64,000 nt of DNA from Pseudomonas sp. Irchel 3E20. Its GTDB lineage: Bacteria; Pseudomonadota; Gammaproteobacteria; Pseudomonadales; Pseudomonadaceae. A program made the position numbers and the translations under genes. Shown piece by piece: positions 47,588-55,272 of this stretch (within the stretch, counting starts at the first letter, position 1; every line of letters begins with the position of its first letter). The notes under the pieces are model-generated. The model saw only the letters and a program-made list of their open reading frames with translations, was not told the DNA's origin and searched no databases. The stretch covers positions 714,546 through 778,545 of the forward strand of contig NZ_FYEE01000001.1 of assembly GCF_900187645.1 (NCBI RefSeq), read 5' to 3'.

Positions 47588-48787
47588 ATGACAACGATGT
47601 GGCGAACCAGTGGCTGGATTTTGCTGGGCAGCGCGCTGATTTTGGCGCTGTCCTTGGGCGTGCGGCACGGCTTTGGCCTGTTCCTGGCGCCGATGAGCGC
47701 CGATTTTGGCTGGGGCCGGGAAGTGTTCGCCTTCGCCATCGCCCTGCAAAACCTCATCTGGGGCCTGACCCAACCCTTCACCGGCGCCCTGGCCGACCGC
47801 TTCGGCGCGGCCAAAGTGGTGTTGATCGGCGGCGTGCTGTACGCCGTGGGGCTGATCTGCATGGGCTTGTCCGACTCGGCGCTGACCCTGTCCCTGAGCG
47901 CGGGTTTGCTGATTGGCGTGGGCCTGTCGGGCACCTCGTTCTCAGTGATTCTCGGCGTGGTGGGGCGCGCCGTGGCGCCGGAGAAACGCAGCCTGGCCAT
48001 GGGCATCGCCAGTGCTGCCGGGTCTTTCGGCCAGTTCGCCATGCTCCCCGGCACCCTGGGCCTGATCGGTTGGCTGGGCTGGTCGGCGGCTTTGCTCGTG
48101 CTGGGCCTGCTGGTGGCGCTGATCGTGCCGCTGGTGAGCATGCTCAAGGACAAGCCGTTGCCCCTGCTGGGCCATGAACAGACCCTGGGCGAAGCGCTAC
48201 GCGAGGCGTGTTCCCATTCCGGGTTCTGGCTGCTGGCGGTGGGGTTTTTCGTTTGCGGCTTTCAAGTGGTGTTCATTGGCGTGCACCTGCCGGCCTACCT
48301 GGTGGACCAGCACCTGCCCGCCACCACCGGTACCACGGTGCTGGCGCTGATTGGCTTGTTCAATATCTTCGGCACCTACACCGCCGGGTGGTTGGGCGGG
48401 CGGATGTCCAAGCCACGCCTGCTCACGGGCCTGTACCTGCTGCGCGCGGTGGTGATCGGCCTGTTCCTGTGGCTGCCGGTAACCCAGGTCAGCGCTTACC
48501 TGTTCGGCATGGCCATGGGCTTTTTGTGGTTGTCCACGGTGCCGCTGACCAACGGCACCGTGGCCACACTCTTCGGCGTGCGCAACCTGTCGATGCTTGG
48601 CGGCATTGTCTTTCTCTTCCACCAATTGGGCTCGTTCCTCGGTGGCTGGCTAGGCGGCGTGGTGTACGACCGCACGGGCAGTTATGACCTGATCTGGCAG
48701 GTGGCGATCCTCCTCAGCCTGCTGGCGGCGGCGCTCAACTGGCCGGTGCGCGAGCGCCCGGTGGCGCGCTTGCAGGTCGCGCTATGA
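47588..48787 (+). CDS. MFS transporter
   Basis: A 399-residue, 12-helix major facilitator. The first helix follows MTTMWRTSGWILLGSALILALSL, and the loop after helix 2 has the MFS signature region GALADRFGAAKVV. Helix 4-5 has GLSGTSFSVILGVVGRAVAPEKRSLAMGIA; the second half has GLFNIFGTYTAGWLGGRMSKPRLL. It is likely an exporter, or an importer of a small organic acid. Substrate unknown. It sits under MarR control and is followed by a coupled 40-codon gene. GGAGAATAAAA precedes ATG 47588. Confidence 0.9.
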   Translation: MTTMWRTSGWILLGSALILALSLGVRHGFGLFLAPMSADFGWGREVFAFAIALQNLIWGLTQPFTGALADRFGAAKVVLIGGVLYAVGLICMGLSDSALTLSLSAGLLIGVGLSGTSFSVILGVVGRAVAPEKRSLAMGIASAAGSFGQFAMLPGTLGLIGWLGWSAALLVLGLLVALIVPLVSMLKDKPLPLLGHEQTLGEALREACSHSGFWLLAVGFFVCGFQVVFIGVHLPAYLVDQHLPATTGTTVLALIGLFNIFGTYTAGWLGGRMSKPRLLTGLYLLRAVVIGLFLWLPVTQVSAYLFGMAMGFLWLSTVPLTNGTVATLFGVRNLSMLGGIVFLFHQLGSFLGGWLGGVVYDRTGSYDLIWQVAILLSLLAAALNWPVRERPVARLQVAL

Positions 48788-48906
48788 AGCGAGTGCTGCG
48801 CACCTGTGTGGCTCTGGCCCTGGCGGCGCTGTTGCTGGGCCTGGCCTGGTGGGGCTGGCACCAGGGTGGCCTGGCGTTGATGCAACTGGGCATGGGCGCT
48901 TGCTAG
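48784..48906 (+). CDS. Small single-pass membrane protein (40 residues)
   Basis: An uninterrupted 40-codon frame whose ATG overlaps the MFS stop (ATGA). It reads MKRVLRTC, a hydrophobic stretch VALALAALLLGLAWWGWHQG, then GLALMQLGMGAC ending in Cys. One membrane helix with positive residues at the N-terminus predicts N-in topology, or an uncleaved signal. Coupling to the transporter suggests an accessory peptide. I know no family for it. Confidence 0.65.
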   Translation: MKRVLRTCVALALAALLLGLAWWGWHQGGLALMQLGMGAC

Positions 48907-48962
48907 AGGCGCGGGAGGGCGAGTAACGTCACCCTCCAACGACTTTTCAAAGGACATTCACC

Positions 48963-49514
48963 ATGCTGATGCGCTGGCTTGCGGTTCCCGCCCTCTTGGC
49001 GGCCATGGGCGGCTCGGCCTTGGCGGGGGAATGCGCGCCGCTGTTGCAGGGCTCGCTGCCCAAGTTGCATGCCAAGGAAACCATCGACCTGTGCCAGCGT
49101 TTCGCCGGCAAGCCGCTGGTGGTGGTCAACACGGCGAGCTTTTGCGGCTTCGCCCCGCAGTTCAAAGGCCTCGAAGCCTTGTACCAGCGTTACCAGGGCG
49201 AGGGGCTGGAGGTGATCGGCGTGCCGTCCAACGACTTCAAGCAAGAAGCCAAGGACGGCGCCGAGACGGCCAAGGTGTGCTACGTCAATTACGGGGTGAC
49301 CTTCACCATGACCGAGCCGCAGCACGTGCGCGGCGCCGATGCCACCCATCTGTTCAAGGTCCTGGCCGAACAGAGCAGCGCGCCGAAGTGGAATTTCTAC
49401 AAGTACGTGGTGGACCGCCAGGGCCGGGTAATTGCCAATTTTTCCAGCCTGACCAAGCCGGACAACGCTGAATTCCTCCAGGCCGTGGAGCAGGCCCTGG
49501 CCTCCAAGCCCTGA
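48963..49514 (+). CDS. Periplasmic glutathione peroxidase-like protein
   Basis: A 183-residue thioredoxin-fold peroxidase with a signal peptide ending SALA (about residue 21). Peroxidatic Cys61 is in [20 protein letters not shown], and [15 protein letters not shown] supplies Trp and Asn of the catalytic tetrad. The tetrad Gln motif FPCNQF is changed to VPSNDF. A second Cys in [11 protein letters not shown] is at the resolving position, so it is likely a thioredoxin-type peroxidase and not glutathione-dependent. It detoxifies lipid or organic peroxides in the periplasm. Next to the FadL gene. Confidence 0.87.
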   Translation: MLMRWLAVPALLAAMGGSALAGECAPLLQGSLPKLHAKETIDLCQRFAGKPLVVVNTASFCGFAPQFKGLEALYQRYQGEGLEVIGVPSNDFKQEAKDGAETAKVCYVNYGVTFTMTEPQHVRGADATHLFKVLAEQSSAPKWNFYKYVVDRQGRVIANFSSLTKPDNAEFLQAVEQALASKP

Positions 49515-49526
49515 TCGCCGGCCACG

Positions 49527-49565
49527 AAAAAGCCCCGCCTCTGTGTAAGAGCGCGGGGCTTTTTT
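49527..49565 (+). terminator. Bidirectional terminator between the peroxidase and fadL
   Basis: AAAAAGCCCCGC ... GCGGGGCTTTTTT, a near-perfect hairpin with A-tract and T-tract on either side, 13 bases after the peroxidase stop. It should serve both convergent transcripts. Confidence 0.92.
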
Positions 49566-49580
49566 GTACGCGGCGGCCTA

Positions 49581-50855
49581 TCAGAAGCGGTAGGTAGCGC
49601 CTACGCCAAAACCGTTGGCCGAGTTCTCATACTTGGCTTTGTAGGATTGGCGGCCGTTGTTGTCGTCGACCCGCACCGATTCTTCACGCAGGTACGAGTA
49701 CGCCACGTCGATGGTCAGGTCGTCGGTCGGGCTCCAACCAGCGCCGATGCTGAGGATCTTGCGATCGCCAGTGGGGATGCGCGGCGAGCGGTTGGTGTTG
49801 TTGGTCGGTGCCTGGTCGAACGACAGGCCGGTGCGCAGCACCCATTGCTTGTTCAACTGGTACGACGCGCCGATGGCGTGGGCCCAGGTGTCGTGCCAGT
49901 TCTGTTCTTCGGTGATTTCGCCGAACTGGCCGGCCAATGCGCCGGGTACACCGCTGTTTTCCACGGTGATTTCTTTGAGGCGGCTCCAGCGGGTCCAGGT
50001 GGAACCGGCGTAGAGGGTCCACTGGTCGTCCAGGGCGTGGGTCACCGAGAAGTCCACCGACTCTGGGGTTTCAAGGCTCAGGGAGGCGTCGTACTTCTGG
50101 CTGGCTTTCTGGCCGATCAGGCCCAGCACGCCGTAGTTGACCTTGGTGTCGCCCTCAAGCTTGTACTTGACCTTGGAGTGGTAGGTCAGGCCCACGCGGG
50201 TGCTGTCGGTGGCCTGTACCAGAATGCCCACGTTGTAGCCCAGGGCCACGTCGTCGCCCTTGATCTTGACCTTGCCATCGGGGATGTTCGCGGCGGCCGG
50301 GGTCACCGACAGGGCGGACTCCAGGGCACCGGTGATGCGGTTGATGGTCGGGCCGAAACCGATCGACACCTGGTCGTTGAAGGCGTAGCTCACGGTGGGC
50401 TGCAAGGTCATGACCTTGACGTCGCTCTTGCTGCCGAAATAACGGCCGGCAAAGCCGCTTTCGTAGTCGGTGACCAGGCCGAACGGGGCGTACATGCCCA
50501 GGCCGAAGGTCCAGTGGTCGTCGATGGGCTTGACGTAGTAACCCATGGGCACGCCGATGAACGGCACCATGTCGCCCTTGCTGGAGCCGGGGTGGCTGGC
50601 GCTGACATCGCTGATATCGGTGTGGGCGTCGAGCAGTGCGATACCGCCGGTGACTTGTTCACGCTTGAGGCGGGACATACCGGCAGGGTTGCCAAAAACG
50701 GTGCTGGCGTCGTCAGCGATGGACGAACGCCCGGCAAAACCAGTACCCATGCCACTGATGCTCTGTTCGTTGATGGCAAAGCCACTGGCGAAGACCTGCG
50801 TGGACGCCATCATGACGGCAAGGCTAAGGCTGGATTTGAGCATTACTTTTTTCAT
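49581..50855 (-). CDS. fadL: FadL/TodX-family outer membrane transporter
   Basis: A 424-residue outer membrane barrel. The signal peptide ends TQVFA (about residue 23). The mature N-terminus SGFAINEQSISGMGTGFAGRSSIADDASTVFGNPAGM is the FadL hatch, and the C-terminus ends YRF. FadL channels take up long-chain fatty acids; the P. aeruginosa PA1288 homologue has been linked to handling of oxylipins, from memory. Terminator is shared with the peroxidase gene. The start codon is preceded by AGGAGTTC. Confidence 0.9.
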   Translation of the reverse strand: MKKVMLKSSLSLAVMMASTQVFASGFAINEQSISGMGTGFAGRSSIADDASTVFGNPAGMSRLKREQVTGGIALLDAHTDISDVSASHPGSSKGDMVPFIGVPMGYYVKPIDDHWTFGLGMYAPFGLVTDYESGFAGRYFGSKSDVKVMTLQPTVSYAFNDQVSIGFGPTINRITGALESALSVTPAAANIPDGKVKIKGDDVALGYNVGILVQATDSTRVGLTYHSKVKYKLEGDTKVNYGVLGLIGQKASQKYDASLSLETPESVDFSVTHALDDQWTLYAGSTWTRWSRLKEITVENSGVPGALAGQFGEITEEQNWHDTWAHAIGASYQLNKQWVLRTGLSFDQAPTNNTNRSPRIPTGDRKILSIGAGWSPTDDLTIDVAYSYLREESVRVDDNNGRQSYKAKYENSANGFGVGATYRF

Positions 50856-50903
50856 TATTAGAACTCCTGGAAATCACCGGGGCGGAAATTACCAACATTT
50901 TCG

Positions 50904-50933
50904 CTCAAGCGCTATAGCGCTGTAATGCTTGAG
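50904..50933. promoter_or_regulatory. Palindrome upstream of fadL
   Basis: AGCGCTATAGCGCT (50908-50921) is a perfect 14-base palindrome, enclosed by CTCAAGC (50904-50910) and GCTTGAG (50927-50933). It lies about 50 bases upstream of the fadL ATG, in promoter position. It does not match the PsrA motif. Confidence 0.5.
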
Positions 50934-51003
50934 TTAGAGCGGTTTTGTAGGACAATCCGACCATTTTCCCAGCGCGTTCCATGCAATCTTGCAAAACGCC
51001 CGA

Positions 51004-51486
51004 TTAGCAGACGATTTGGCTGGCAGGGGCGATGCAGGTGTGCCAGGCACGGGTGAAATCCCGCAGGCGACCCTGGGGTTGAAACGTCTGACGCCAGATA
51101 CGGGCCATGCCCAAAAGGTCGTCGGGTTCGGGGAGTACGGCCTGTTGTTCTTCTACCAACAGCCAGGCAATGGCGGTGGCGTAGCGCAGGTTGACCGTTA
51201 GCTCCAGGTGCGGGCCGCTGAGGAAGGCATGTTGGCTGGCCAGGCCGCGTACCAGGCTGGCGCGCTCCGGGTCCAGGGCCAGGTAGTGGTCCCACAGGGC
51301 GCGGTGGCGGGGTTCGGCGATGCGGTACAGGCCATGGCCGCGGCGGTCGTGCAGGGCGGTGCCGAGGGCCGACTGGCTGGCGGCGATGCCCAGCAGCAGG
51401 GTTTCTGCGGTTTGACTGTGGGCCCCGAGGTAAAGCAGGGTCGGACGAATCACGTAGCGGCACAGTTCGCTGGCGGCGATACCCAT
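51004..51486 (-). CDS. Conserved hypothetical protein
   Basis: A 160-residue soluble protein I cannot place in a family. Helical and rich in Leu and Ala, it includes RPTLLYLGAHSQTAETLLLGIAASQSALG, RGHGLYRIAEPRHRALWDHYLALDPE and FLSGPHLELTVNLRYATAIAWLLVEEQ. It has no signal peptide. It is on the same strand as fadL and lies just upstream of it, with the fadL palindrome between. A neighbouring conserved gene exists at this position in other pseudomonads from memory. Function unknown. Confidence 0.78.
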   Translation of the reverse strand: MGIAASELCRYVIRPTLLYLGAHSQTAETLLLGIAASQSALGTALHDRRGHGLYRIAEPRHRALWDHYLALDPERASLVRGLASQHAFLSGPHLELTVNLRYATAIAWLLVEEQQAVLPEPDDLLGMARIWRQTFQPQGRLRDFTRAWHTCIAPASQIVC

Positions 51487-51710
51487 AAAACCCTCGGAAC
51501 CGAAAGGTGGGCGGCGATGCCTGATGGCGCTTGGCAGCAGGGAAGGGAGGATCAGGCTCGCCGCAAGCGGATCATGCCGCTTGAGTTGAAGTGTAGTGTC
51601 ATATTGCGGCTGTAAAGGCCTGTTTTAACAACATTTCTGTCGGCGAGTTATAACCGATATATCTGTTCGATCTTAGTTGTCCAACGATCGGGCAAAGTGT
51701 GCAGGCAATA

Positions 51711-51740
51711 AAAAGCCTCGCTTTTAAGGCGAGGCTTTTG
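51711..51740 (-). terminator. Terminator of the 74-residue protein gene
   Basis: AAAAGCCTCGC-TTTTAAG-GCGAGGCTTTT hairpin, followed on the minus strand by a T-run, about 24 bases after the stop codon at 51764. Confidence 0.9.
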
Positions 51741-51763
51741 GGTGTTTCAGCCTTTACGGCGTA

Positions 51764-51988
51764 TCAGGCAACCAGTGCCTGACGGGTACGCTCGATCACG
51801 GCCTGCAGCGGCTCGGCGCTGGAGTACTGGTCGGGGTACAGGCGTTCGCTGTGACGGGCGATACCGTGTTCGTTGACCAGCGTGAAGCTGAAACAGCCTT
51901 TGCGTGCTGCCATGATGAGGCAGTTCATAGGTGCAAAAGCATTGGTTAGGGTGCGAATGGCATCCTGAGTATGGATTTGAGTCGACAT
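51764..51988 (-). CDS. Small conserved hypothetical protein (74 residues)
   Basis: A 74-residue protein: QDAIRTLTNAFAPMNCLIMAARKGCFSFTLVNEHGIARHSERLYPDQYSSAEPLQAVIERTRQALVA fragments show a mixed alpha/beta fold with no membrane helix. AGGAACACC lies upstream of the ATG and a strong terminator follows, so it is a real gene. The compact single-gene unit and structured upstream region suggest an abundant regulated small protein. I do not recognise a family. Confidence 0.78.
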   Translation of the reverse strand: MSTQIHTQDAIRTLTNAFAPMNCLIMAARKGCFSFTLVNEHGIARHSERLYPDQYSSAEPLQAVIERTRQALVA

Positions 51989-52013
51989 AGTTATTAGGTG
52001 TTCCTACAAATGA

Positions 52014-52092
52014 CACGGTTAAGAACCGTGCAACGTTAAAACGTTCCAGTAACGTCGACCACCATTGGTCGAACGAAGAACCCGACTGGAAC
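52014..52092. repeat. Cluster of nested inverted repeats
   Basis: CACGGTT-AAG-AACCGTG (52014-52030), AACGTT-AA-AACGTT (52032-52045), and a nested pair: GTTCCAGT (52043-52050) with ACTGGAAC (52085-52092) enclosing TCGACCA-CCAT-TGGTCGA (52055-52072). All arms are perfect. Located just upstream of the minus-strand 74-residue gene, so it may be its structured leader, an operator group or a small RNA. Confidence 0.6.
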
Positions 52093-52794
52093 AAAGCAGC
52101 CAGTGGAGAGCGCAATTAATTGGCGCGCTTGGGCTGGCAGGTAGGTACTTAGGAGGGCAGGCAGCACATCAAGGGCAAAGGTTCTGGGCCCAGGGTGAAG
52201 ATCCTGATCAATTTGCAGGTTGGTTCGGTCAGAGTATGAAAACTTCGCAGCACCCTTTGCAGTTCAAAGGCAGTGTTGGCGTAAGTGATACCTGGAAACC
52301 ATCGAGGTGGTCGGACCCCGTGTTGTCGGTAGAGGCTTCTCTTTAGGGAAGGTTTACCGGGGGACTGTGCGACCGTAATTGACTTTCAGCTTGGTACTAA
52401 CGCCGCGGATACTAACGCATTGAATTTGAGAAAGGAAGTGTGATAGGCAAAAAACTTGCCAGGGTGGGTTTGGCGCGCTTGGCGGGGGTAGCACAAAATT
52501 GTTTTTTTGCCTGCACGCCGGCTGGTGGTGCGCTTGTGGTGCGTGGTGGCGGATGGGGGCGGGGATTATCGCCGTGGCGAGCTAAAAAGGGGCGCCGATA
52601 TAACCGCTTCATGGGTACTTGTGCACAAAAGTTGCGCCGCTTGTCACCGTGCTGTCACCTGGCCCCGCTGCGCCGGTGCTGCCTGCATGGGAAATTTAAG
52701 TCAATGAAAAACATCGTTTTTTTTTGCTGGTGAAAAAATCGTCAGTTTGAGCGCGAGCCCCGGCCCGTGGGGGTTTGAGGCGGTTCGGGGGCAG

Positions 52795-52830
52795 TTGTCC
52801 ACTGAGTTATCCACAGCTTCTGTGGATTGT
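52795..52830. promoter_or_regulatory. DnaA box and flanking box-like sites
   Basis: TTATCCACA at 52807-52815 is a perfect consensus DnaA box. TTGTCCACT (52795-52803) and TGTGGATTG (52821-52829, reverse) are two-mismatch relatives. A single good box may regulate the downstream gene or titrate DnaA. Confidence 0.5.
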
Positions 52831-52934
52831 CCCAGGCGCTTGCTCTAGCACGGGCGTGCCGCAATTTTTTCAGCTTTACCCGTGGGAAAAAAGGAGTAGA
52901 GTGGCGCGCCCTGCGATCTACCCCACAGTGCTTT

Positions 52935-53258
52935 ATGAAGTTTCGCTCAGTATCAAACTCTGTTATCCAGGCACCTAGCGGTGTTACCGAAACTCGCCGT
53001 TTCACCTTGCGCGTGGCCGTGTGGCTGCTGGACAACCCGCGCCTGGCCGCCAACTACAGCGTCAAGCACCTGGCCGGCCGTTTGCTCAAGCAACCGGCCC
53101 GTGAAGGGGTGGTGATGGCTCAGAGCCGTTTGGGCCAGTTGATGTGCCGCGAATGCGGCAATGCCCGCGACCGCCGCATCGGCCACGACCTGCTGCGCCA
53201 GGCCGCCCGCGCCGGCGATGAGCGCGCCCAGCAAGAACTGGCGCAAATCGAAGGCTGA
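52935..53258 (+). CDS. Small Sel1-like repeat protein
   Basis: A 107-residue basic protein. TRRFTLRVAVWLLDNPRLAANYSVKHLAGRLLKQPAREGVVMAQSRLGQLMCRECGN is followed by RDRRIGHDLLRQAARAGDERAQQELAQIEG, and the latter matches one Sel1-like repeat (LLRQAARAGDERAQQELA). A CREC motif could bind metal. Upstream frame extension is less likely because the ATG at 52935 fits. It lies near DnaA-box sequences. Sel1 proteins act as protein-interaction scaffolds; the exact role is unknown. Confidence 0.75.
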   Translation: MKFRSVSNSVIQAPSGVTETRRFTLRVAVWLLDNPRLAANYSVKHLAGRLLKQPAREGVVMAQSRLGQLMCRECGNARDRRIGHDLLRQAARAGDERAQQELAQIEG

Positions 53259-53319
53259 GCTGTCCCTGGCGCCAGGCCTTGGTTAACCTTCGGCTTTTAT
53301 CCCGATGGCAGGAGTGGCT

Positions 53320-54801
53320 ATGGCTGTGGACTTAATCAGCATCGTGCTGGGGCTGGTGGCTGCCGGGTTGCCGCTGTTGGTGCTGGCCTGGCAGATCCAG
53401 CGCCGCGCCGCCAGCGCCCAGGCTGGCCTGGCGTTGCTCGAAGAGCGCCTCAACACCGCGCAACTGGCCCAGGAAGGGCTCAATGCCCAACTCGACGCGG
53501 CCCGCGACGAAATCAGCGACCTGGGCCAGGCCAATACCCTCAAACAGGCGGAACTGGCGGCCCTGCGCCGCGAGGTCGAGCTGTTACAGATCGAGCGCGA
53601 CAATGCCCGCGATGCCGCCCACGCCTGGAACCTGGAACGCGCCGGCAAGGACGCCGAACTGCGCCGCCTCGACGCCCAGGCTGCCGCCCTGGCGGCCGAG
53701 TTGCGTGAGCAGCAGGACAGCCATCAGCAACGCCTGACCGATCTGCAAGGCTCGCGGGACGAGTTGCGCGCGCAGTTCGCCGAGTTGGCCGGGAAAATCT
53801 TCGACGAGCGCGAGCAGCGTTTTGCCGAGACCAGCCAGCAACGCCTGGGGCAATTGCTCGACCCCTTGAAAGAGCGCATCCAGTCCTTTGAAAAGCGCGT
53901 CGAGGAAAGCTACCAGGCCGAAGCCCGCGAGCGTTTTTCCCTGGGCAAGGAGCTTGAACGCCTACAACAACTGAACCTGCGGCTGAGTGATGAAGCCACC
54001 AACCTGACCCGCGCCCTCAAAGGCCAGAAAACCCAAGGCAACTGGGGCGAGCTGATCCTGGAGCGGGTACTGGAGCACGCCGGGCTGGAGAAGGGCCGCG
54101 AGTACCAGACCCAGGTCAGCCTCAAGGGCCCGGACGGCGAGCGCTTTCAACCGGATGTGCTGATCCTCTTGCCGGGCGACAAGCAGGTGGTGGTCGACTC
54201 CAAGGTCAGCCTCACTGCGTATCAGCAGTACGTGGCGGCCGACGATGACGGCGTCGGCCAGATTGCCCTCAAGCAGCATGTGCTGTCGTTGCGCAATCAC
54301 GTCAAAGGCTTGGCCGGCAAGGACTACAAGCGGTTGGAAGGGCTGCACAGCCTGGATTTCGTGTTGCTGTTCGTGCCCATCGAGGCGGCGTTTTCCGCCG
54401 CCCTGCAAGCCGAGCCGAACCTGTTCCAGGAGGCGTTCGACCGCAATATCGTGATCGTCAGCCCCACCACCCTGCTGGCCACGTTGCGGGTGATCGACAG
54501 CCTGTGGAAGCAGGAACGCCAGAGCCAGAACGCCCGGGAAATCGCCGAGCGCGCCGGGTGGCTGTACGACAAGTTCGTGCTGTTTATCCAGGATCTGGAC
54601 GAAATTGGCGGGCGTTTACAGCAGTTGGACAAAGCCTACGCCTCGGCGCGCAACAAGCTGACAGAAGGGCGCGGCAACCTGGTCAGCCGTAGCGAACAAC
54701 TCAAACTGCTCGGCGCCCGCGCCAGCAAAAGCCTGCCGGCCGACCTGCTGGAGCGGGCCATGACCGATGAAGATGGGCAGATGCTGGAGTTGCCGGAGTA
54801 G
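53320..54801 (+). CDS. rmuC: DNA recombination protein RmuC
   Basis: A 493-residue protein with an N-terminal membrane helix (VLGLVAAGLPLLVLAWQI), a long coiled coil (about 45-190) rich in Ala, Gln and Glu, and the RmuC nuclease-like domain: GNWGELILERVLEHAGLEKGREYQTQ, DVLILLPGDKQVVVDSKVSL, DFVLLFVPIEAAFSAAL, VIVSPTTLLATLRVI. RmuC limits inversion at short inverted repeats. ATG 53320 is preceded by AGGAG at 53309-53313. Confidence 0.94.
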   Translation: MAVDLISIVLGLVAAGLPLLVLAWQIQRRAASAQAGLALLEERLNTAQLAQEGLNAQLDAARDEISDLGQANTLKQAELAALRREVELLQIERDNARDAAHAWNLERAGKDAELRRLDAQAAALAAELREQQDSHQQRLTDLQGSRDELRAQFAELAGKIFDEREQRFAETSQQRLGQLLDPLKERIQSFEKRVEESYQAEARERFSLGKELERLQQLNLRLSDEATNLTRALKGQKTQGNWGELILERVLEHAGLEKGREYQTQVSLKGPDGERFQPDVLILLPGDKQVVVDSKVSLTAYQQYVAADDDGVGQIALKQHVLSLRNHVKGLAGKDYKRLEGLHSLDFVLLFVPIEAAFSAALQAEPNLFQEAFDRNIVIVSPTTLLATLRVIDSLWKQERQSQNAREIAERAGWLYDKFVLFIQDLDEIGGRLQQLDKAYASARNKLTEGRGNLVSRSEQLKLLGARASKSLPADLLERAMTDEDGQMLELPE

Positions 54802-54837
54802 AGCGCGCAGCAGGTTTTTTGTAGGCCCGAGTTTGTT

Positions 54838-54973
54838 GTGGGAGCAGCTGTATTACCCCTGCCATTCGTCACCGCCACTCAGCGGCCATCGCGAGCAGGC
54901 TCGCTCCCACAGAGGAAAGATCAAAATCCCACCCACACCACTGTTCAACTGTGGGAGCGGGCCTGCCCGCGAT
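54838..54973. repeat. Composite REP repeat, copy 3
   Basis: REP units at 54888-54910 (reverse) and 54951-54973 (forward) with the same flanking words as copies 1 and 2 (GTGGGAGCAGCTG, TTACCCC, CACCGCCACTCAG, CCCACCCACACCACTGTTCAA). This is the most complete copy. Confidence 0.82.
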
Positions 54974-55018
54974 GAGGCCGGTACTGCCAAGCCGCGTCTA
55001 TACAGCCCAACCACCGCC

Positions 55019-55041
55019 ATCGCGGGCAAACCCGTTCCCAC
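55019..55041. repeat. Additional REP unit, diverged
   Basis: Reverse unit ATCGCGGGCAAACCCGTTCC plus CAC, sharing most positions with the REP consensus. Lies 45 bases after copy 3. Confidence 0.75.
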
Positions 55042-55198
55042 AAGGATTAACTCCCCCCCCCCCAGGTCGCTCAAGCCACCGATCTTTGCCGCCCAGCGGC
55101 ATAACACCGCCGGTTTTTCGTCTTTGTGTTGGCCCTTGCAATGGGCTGCCAGCGGCCAATCCCCCGTGGCGCTTGCTCGCGAGGCGTCACAGAGTGAG

Positions 55199-55216
55199 TT
55201 GGTCTGCAAATTGCTT
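55199..55216 (+). promoter_or_regulatory. Sigma-54 promoter of the flgF operon
   Basis: TTGGTCTGCAAATTGCTT: GG (55201-55202) and GC (55213-55214) are 12 bases apart, and TTGC fits the -12 element. The -24 element is TGGTCT instead of TGGCAC. It lies 57 bases before the flgF GTG. FleQ/RpoN control of flagellar basal-body operons is well established in Pseudomonas. Confidence 0.72.
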
Positions 55217-55272
55217 GTGGCTCAGTCAGTACAGCAGTGGGCGGCAAACGTCCGGCATGCAGAGGAACGACT

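Larger units (their letters stand above)
51989..52934. other. Gene-poor region with inverted repeats and DnaA box
   Basis: About 950 bases without a supported gene. It holds nested inverted repeats at 52014-52092, a short T9 run at 52717-52725, and a DnaA-box cluster near 52.8 kb. Composition is lower in GC than the neighbours in 52.25-52.75 kb. The frames at 52065-52346 and 52440-52733 have no Shine-Dalgarno site or protein-like composition. An unknown small RNA or a decayed insertion remains possible. Confidence 0.5.
54802..55198. other. REP-rich intergenic stretch before flgF
   Basis: Contains the third composite repeat and a fourth REP unit (listed apart), plus a run of eleven C at 55053-55063. 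No gene is supported in the 470 bases from rmuC to flgF. Confidence 0.6.

Noticed and set aside
52065..52346. Frame of about 93 codons in the gene-poor region
   Set aside because: No ribosome-binding site, and composition is unlike neighbouring proteins; the same holds for 52440-52733.
52801..52830. Chromosome replication origin
   Set aside because: Only one exact DnaA box and no dnaA-dnaN-gyrB genes; a regulatory or titration site is more likely.
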